A DNA stretch of 25,722 nucleotides. Source: Pontimonas sp. (GTDB lineage: Bacteria > Actinomycetota > Actinomycetes > Actinomycetales > Microbacteriaceae). Shown here in pieces: positions 22,507-25,722 of the stretch. The stretch spans positions 1-25,722 of the forward strand of contig JAIOWW010000005.1 of NCBI GenBank assembly GCA_021741925.1, given 5' to 3'. The position numbers and the translations under genes were made by a program. Under the pieces are notes generated by a model. It made no database searches. It was not told the DNA's origin and saw nothing but the letters and a program-made list of their open reading frames with translations. Each line of letters opens with the position of its first letter. Positions within the stretch are counted from its first letter, which is position 1.

Positions 22507-23502
22507 TTAGCGGACGGCGCCAGAAGCGGGTCGGGCTTCGCGAACTCGACGACCCTGCTTCTTGTTTTCTGGCTCGTTTTCGCGCAGATGAACATAGAGC
22601 GGCGCGGCAATGAAAATGCTCGAGTATGTCCCGGCAATCATTCCAATGAACAACGCCAACGCAATATCCCGCAAAGTGCCCGCACCGAGAAGGACTGATC
22701 CAATGAAGAGAATCGAACCCACGGGGAGCACTGCGACGACTGAGGTATTGATGGATCGAACCAAGGTTTGGTTGACCGCAAGGTTGACCGACTCGGCGAA
22801 AGTTCGCCTACTCTCCTCGCCATCGTGGGCGGTGTTCTCCCGAACTTTGTCAAAGACCACAACAGTGTCATAGAGCGAATAACCCAAGATGGTCAGTAAC
22901 CCAATCACAGCCGCGGGAGTGATTTCGTATCCCAGCACACCGTAAACACCGGCAGTCAAGATGAGGTCGTGGGCGAGCGCGGTCAATGCTGCAATTGACA
23001 ACTTCCATGTGCGGAAATACAGCGCCATCACGAGCGAAACCAGGATGAGAAACACAAAAAGGCCGATCAGAGCCTGTCGTGTGATGTCTTGACCCCAGGT
23101 TGCCCCGATAAACGATGCTGTCACTGCCTCCAGGTCGACTGCGTAAGCCTCTGCCAGATCACCTCGAAGCTGAGTCGTTTGCTGATCGGTAAGTTGCTCC
23201 GTCTGCACCCGCACAGAGTCACCCCCCACGATCGAGACGCGAGGGTTGGAGGTCACTCCAGCCACCGAGGTCACGGTGTCTATGGCGGTTTGCTCAGACA
23301 ACGATGACGGTGCGGACACACGGAACTCAGAACCGCCACGGAACTCTATTCCAAAGCTAAACCCACCACGAAGTACCGTCAGCACAATGGCCAGCAGCAC
23401 GATGGCGGCACCTATCGCATACCAGCGGACCCTGTTGCCGACGAAGTCGAAGGACCTCTCCCCCGTGTAGAGGGCGTTACCAAAAGTCGTCAGTCGAGAC
23501 AT
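22507..23502 (-). CDS. secF: Protein translocase subunit SecF
   Basis: SecF pairs with SecD and uses the proton gradient to help pull preproteins through SecYEG. The 331 residues have TM1 (about 28-44), the periplasmic P4 domain beginning GIEFRGGSEF, and five further helices from about residue 140. The proton-path aspartate is Asp212 in LGYSLYDTVVVFDKVREN. Other signatures are LTALAHDLILTAGVYG and RSINTSVVAVLPVGSILF. A basic C-terminal tail faces the cytoplasm. The start overlaps the secD stop by one base (TGATG), which suggests equal synthesis of the two partners. Confidence 0.97.
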   Translation of the reverse strand: MSRLTTFGNALYTGERSFDFVGNRVRWYAIGAAIVLLAIVLTVLRGGFSFGIEFRGGSEFRVSAPSSLSEQTAIDTVTSVAGVTSNPRVSIVGGDSVRVQTEQLTDQQTTQLRGDLAEAYAVDLEAVTASFIGATWGQDITRQALIGLFVFLILVSLVMALYFRTWKLSIAALTALAHDLILTAGVYGVLGYEITPAAVIGLLTILGYSLYDTVVVFDKVRENTAHDGEESRRTFAESVNLAVNQTLVRSINTSVVAVLPVGSILFIGSVLLGAGTLRDIALALFIGMIAGTYSSIFIAAPLYVHLRENEPENKKQGRRVREARPASGAVR

Positions 23503-25175
23503 CAGCTCTTCCTTTCCGCTTTGGCTTCTTCAGCAGCTTTGCGCTCCGCAATAGTTTGGCGGCGCTTAACCTCTCGCGCGCTCTTTTTACGAGCAGTGGC
23601 GTCGACGTCAATCGGGTCTCTGAACTTTGCTCTTCCCCGGTAGACAGCTCCTAGCGCACGAGGGTCCAACCCGCTGAGGGGATGACCGGAGCTGAAGAAC
23701 CGAGTGCGACCCATCAACGTCATCAGGGGTTGAGTGAAGAGCGCCACAATAATGAGGTCGACAATGGTCGTAATGCCGAGAGTGAAGGCGAAGCCTCGCA
23801 CATTGCCGACCGCAAGAATAAACAAGACTGCCGCAGCGAGGAATCCCACCGCATCAGAGGCGAGAATCGTCCGAAATGCGCGCTTCCATGCCGCAGAAAT
23901 CGCCGACTCAAGAACTCGCCCATCTCTCAACTCGTCACGGATGCGTTCGAAGAACACGATAAACGAGTCGGCCGTAATACCAATGGCCACGATCAATCCC
24001 GCGACACCCGCCAAGGACAGGCGATAACCCTGCGAGTTCGAGAGATAGGTAATCACGAAGTAACTCAGGATGAAGGCCACCGTCAAGGAGAAGACTGTCA
24101 CGAATCCCAGCGTTCGATACTGGAAAAGCGAGTACACCACGACTAGCAGAAGACCAATGGCACCTGCCAACAAACCGCTCTGCAGCTGGGTCAGACCAAG
24201 TGTCGCGGTAATCGTCTCGGCGCTTTGCACCTCAAAACCAATCGGCAACGCACCGAACTTCAGTTGGTCAGCCAACACCTCTGCAGAAAGTTGAGAGAAG
24301 GACCCGCTAATTTGCGGTCGCCCATCCGTGATCGCAGCCAATGTGCGCGGTGCGCTAATCACCCGTCCATCCAGGACGATGGCGAACTGATTTTGCACTC
24401 CCGGCAGACCAACGAGCCTTTCCGTTACTGTTCGGAAGCTTTCCGTTCCCACGTCGTCGAAGTCGAGGAATACCCCCCACTCTGTAGTGACCGTTCCCTG
24501 GGGCCCTGGCACGAGTCCAGCGATAGCATCCTCGATGGTCTCACCGCCCACTTCGACCGGTCCCAGCACATACTTCTCAGCGCCAAACTCGTCACACGTG
24601 ACCAACGGCAATGCGGGATCTGCGACGTTAGCGCCCAAACCATCGAGCTGGTCACAGGTCAGGTCGTTATAGGCCTGGTCGACATCAGAGGTGATCCAGG
24701 CTAAATCGCTCGGATTCTCCGGTGTGCGCTCCGGCTCCACGAACTCGACGCCCTCAGCGGGCACCGTCGCCTCCGTAGTGGCGACACCGGAGCGAAGCAC
24801 CGCGCGAAACTCGAGTTTTGCAGAGGACCGAATTCGCTCGAGTGTGGCTTGGTCGGGAACACCGGGTATGGAGACCACAATGTTGGTTCCGCCTTGGGTG
24901 CTCACCTCTGCTTCCGCAACGCCACCGGCGTCAACGCGTTGGCGGATAATCGAGACCGCCTGATTGAGCTGCTCCTCCGAGACTGTCTGATTCTCAGAAA
25001 TTTGCGGCGCAAGAATGATTTGCGTTCCGCCTTGAAGGTCAAGAGCAAGCTTGGGGGCCCAGGATCCAGTGCCCTGCCACACCGCAAAAGCATTGCCTCC
25101 GACGAGCAGAAGGAAAATCACTCCGAGCCAGAGAAGCTTCCTCCACGCAGAGGACACGGCTGATTGAGAGGCCAC
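23502..25175 (-). CDS. secD: Protein translocase subunit SecD
   Basis: SecD forms with SecF and YajC the accessory complex of the Sec translocon. The 557 residues have TM1 (about 13-33), the P1 domain starting LALDLQGGTQIIL, and five more helices from about 333. The conserved proton-path aspartate is Asp403 in GITADSFIVFFERIRDEL. P1 holds two cysteines (174 and 194) in an actinobacterial-type insertion, a possible disulfide. The C-terminus is a lysine/arginine/glutamate-rich helix (about 520-557). The start is GTG with only a weak GAAAG ribosome site, 26 bases after yajC. Confidence 0.97.
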   Translation of the reverse strand: MASQSAVSSAWRKLLWLGVIFLLLVGGNAFAVWQGTGSWAPKLALDLQGGTQIILAPQISENQTVSEEQLNQAVSIIRQRVDAGGVAEAEVSTQGGTNIVVSIPGVPDQATLERIRSSAKLEFRAVLRSGVATTEATVPAEGVEFVEPERTPENPSDLAWITSDVDQAYNDLTCDQLDGLGANVADPALPLVTCDEFGAEKYVLGPVEVGGETIEDAIAGLVPGPQGTVTTEWGVFLDFDDVGTESFRTVTERLVGLPGVQNQFAIVLDGRVISAPRTLAAITDGRPQISGSFSQLSAEVLADQLKFGALPIGFEVQSAETITATLGLTQLQSGLLAGAIGLLLVVVYSLFQYRTLGFVTVFSLTVAFILSYFVITYLSNSQGYRLSLAGVAGLIVAIGITADSFIVFFERIRDELRDGRVLESAISAAWKRAFRTILASDAVGFLAAAVLFILAVGNVRGFAFTLGITTIVDLIIVALFTQPLMTLMGRTRFFSSGHPLSGLDPRALGAVYRGRAKFRDPIDVDATARKKSAREVKRRQTIAERKAAEEAKAERKS

Positions 25176-25201
25176 AACGAAACTTTCAGTAAAGAGTTGG
25201 T

Positions 25202-25513
25202 CTAGGAGGACTTATCGGAAGCTTCATCAGCGGGCGCTGCAACGTCGCTGGTTTCCTCTTCGACAACCTTAGTGAGGGTTTGGCGGTGCACTTTGATGGT
25301 GACGCCCTTACCGACATCCAAGGTCGCCACATTGTTCTCATCATCCAGCTCGAGCAGAGTCGCATAGAGACCGAATGAGGTCATCACATCAGCGCCGGGC
25401 TTGAGCTTCTCCTGCAGTTCCTCCTGGGTCTTTCGCTGCTTCCGGGAGTTGCGAATCATGAAAAAGATCAACATCCCGAGGATGGCGATCATAAACAGGG
25501 AGATGGGATCCAT
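25202..25513 (-). CDS. yajC: Sec translocon accessory subunit YajC
   Basis: YajC is a small single-span partner of SecDF. The 103 residues start MDPISLFMIAILGMLIFFMI (one membrane helix), then the basic RNSRKQRKTQEEL, and the family signature LKPGADVMTSFGLYATLLEL. A short beta region with KVHRQTLTKVV and an acidic tail follow. The gene lies between ruvB and secD, the standard actinobacterial order. The ribosome site is poor (AAGG about 14 bases before the ATG), and no TANNNT promoter box was found in the 52-base gap to ruvB, so it is probably transcribed with ruvB. Confidence 0.96.
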   Translation of the reverse strand: MDPISLFMIAILGMLIFFMIRNSRKQRKTQEELQEKLKPGADVMTSFGLYATLLELDDENNVATLDVGKGVTIKVHRQTLTKVVEEETSDVAAPADEASDKSS

Positions 25514-25565
25514 GGCGAACCACGTGCCTTTCCATTGCCTCTAGACGGTTTGCGCTACCTGGTAA

Positions 25566-25722
25566 CTATAGGTCATTACGACTGGGCGCTTCGTGGCCCA
25601 AGTGGGCATACGCTGCCGGCGTCGCCTGTCGACCCCGCGGGGTGCGTTGGATGAAGCCTTGTCGGACCAAGAATGGCTCGACCACCGACTCAATAGTTTC
25701 GGCTTCCTCCCCCACGCTCACC
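25566..25722 (-). CDS. ruvB: Holliday junction branch migration ATPase RuvB, C-terminal 51 residues (partial)
   Basis: RuvB is the hexameric motor that drives Holliday junction branch migration with RuvA. Only the last 51 codons lie in the window; the rest is off the right edge. The reading frame ending in TAG at 25566-25568 gives SVGEEAETIESVVEPFLVRQ, then GFIQRTPRGRQATPAAYAHL and ends RNDL. This is the C-terminal winged-helix DNA-binding domain of RuvB, whose EPFLVRQGF and RTPRGR motifs are highly conserved. The position just before yajC-secD-secF agrees with the usual ruvCAB-yajC-secDF order. The ATPase domain cannot be judged here. Confidence 0.93.
   Translation of the reverse strand, partial: VSVGEEAETIESVVEPFLVRQGFIQRTPRGRQATPAAYAHLGHEAPSRNDL

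Overview
This window is an ordinary but very compact piece of core chromosome from an actinobacterium, most likely a member of Microbacteriaceae with a small, streamlined genome. The evidence is the gene order (carB-carA-membrane protein-pyrC-pyrB-pyrR; nusB-efp-aroQ-aroB-aroK-aroC-aroE-mltG-ruvX-alaS; rpsD; rarA; cyclophilin; DUF349; rel-secF-secD-yajC-ruvB), a GC content that looks to be in the mid-to-upper 50s by eye, frequent GTG starts, many 1-4 base gene overlaps, and TANNNT -10 boxes placed so that some mRNAs would be leaderless. The genus cannot be fixed from this sequence alone. I found no rRNA, tRNA, CRISPR array, insertion sequence, prophage or attachment site. The longest stretch without a gene is 180 bases, upstream of rpsD.

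Positions 1-5772 (minus strand) hold the de novo pyrimidine operon: pyrR, pyrB, pyrC, a small membrane-anchored PH-like protein, carA and the first 431 codons of carB, which runs off the left edge. Every junction overlaps by 1 or 4 bases. The pyrR leader carries a hairpin that fits the PyrR-binding consensus and includes the Shine-Dalgarno sequence, so the operon is probably controlled by PyrR through translation.

Positions 5772-15422 (minus strand) read alaS, ruvX, mltG, aroE, aroC, aroK, aroB, aroQ, efp, nusB in transcription order, led by a 51-residue small membrane protein. The set covers alanyl-tRNA charging, a Holliday-junction resolvase-like/rRNA maturation factor, a peptidoglycan-terminating transglycosylase, most of the shikimate pathway, and two translation or transcription factors.

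Positions 15374-17622 hold rpsD with its own candidate promoter, long leader and strong terminator hairpin, and then rarA. rarA diverges from a cyclophilin gene on the plus strand. Positions 17623-20222 (plus strand) hold the cyclophilin, a DUF349 coiled-coil protein and an unrecognised 173-residue protein. That last gene converges on, and overlaps, the bifunctional (p)ppGpp gene rel.

Positions 20201-25722 (minus strand) hold the tail of ruvB, then yajC-secD-secF (Sec translocon accessory complex), then rel. I see no convincing new multi-gene system. The items most worth a second look are the PyrR leader element, the unknown gene beside rel, the conserved membrane protein inside the pyrimidine operon, the 51-residue ORF before alaS, and the structured rpsD leader.
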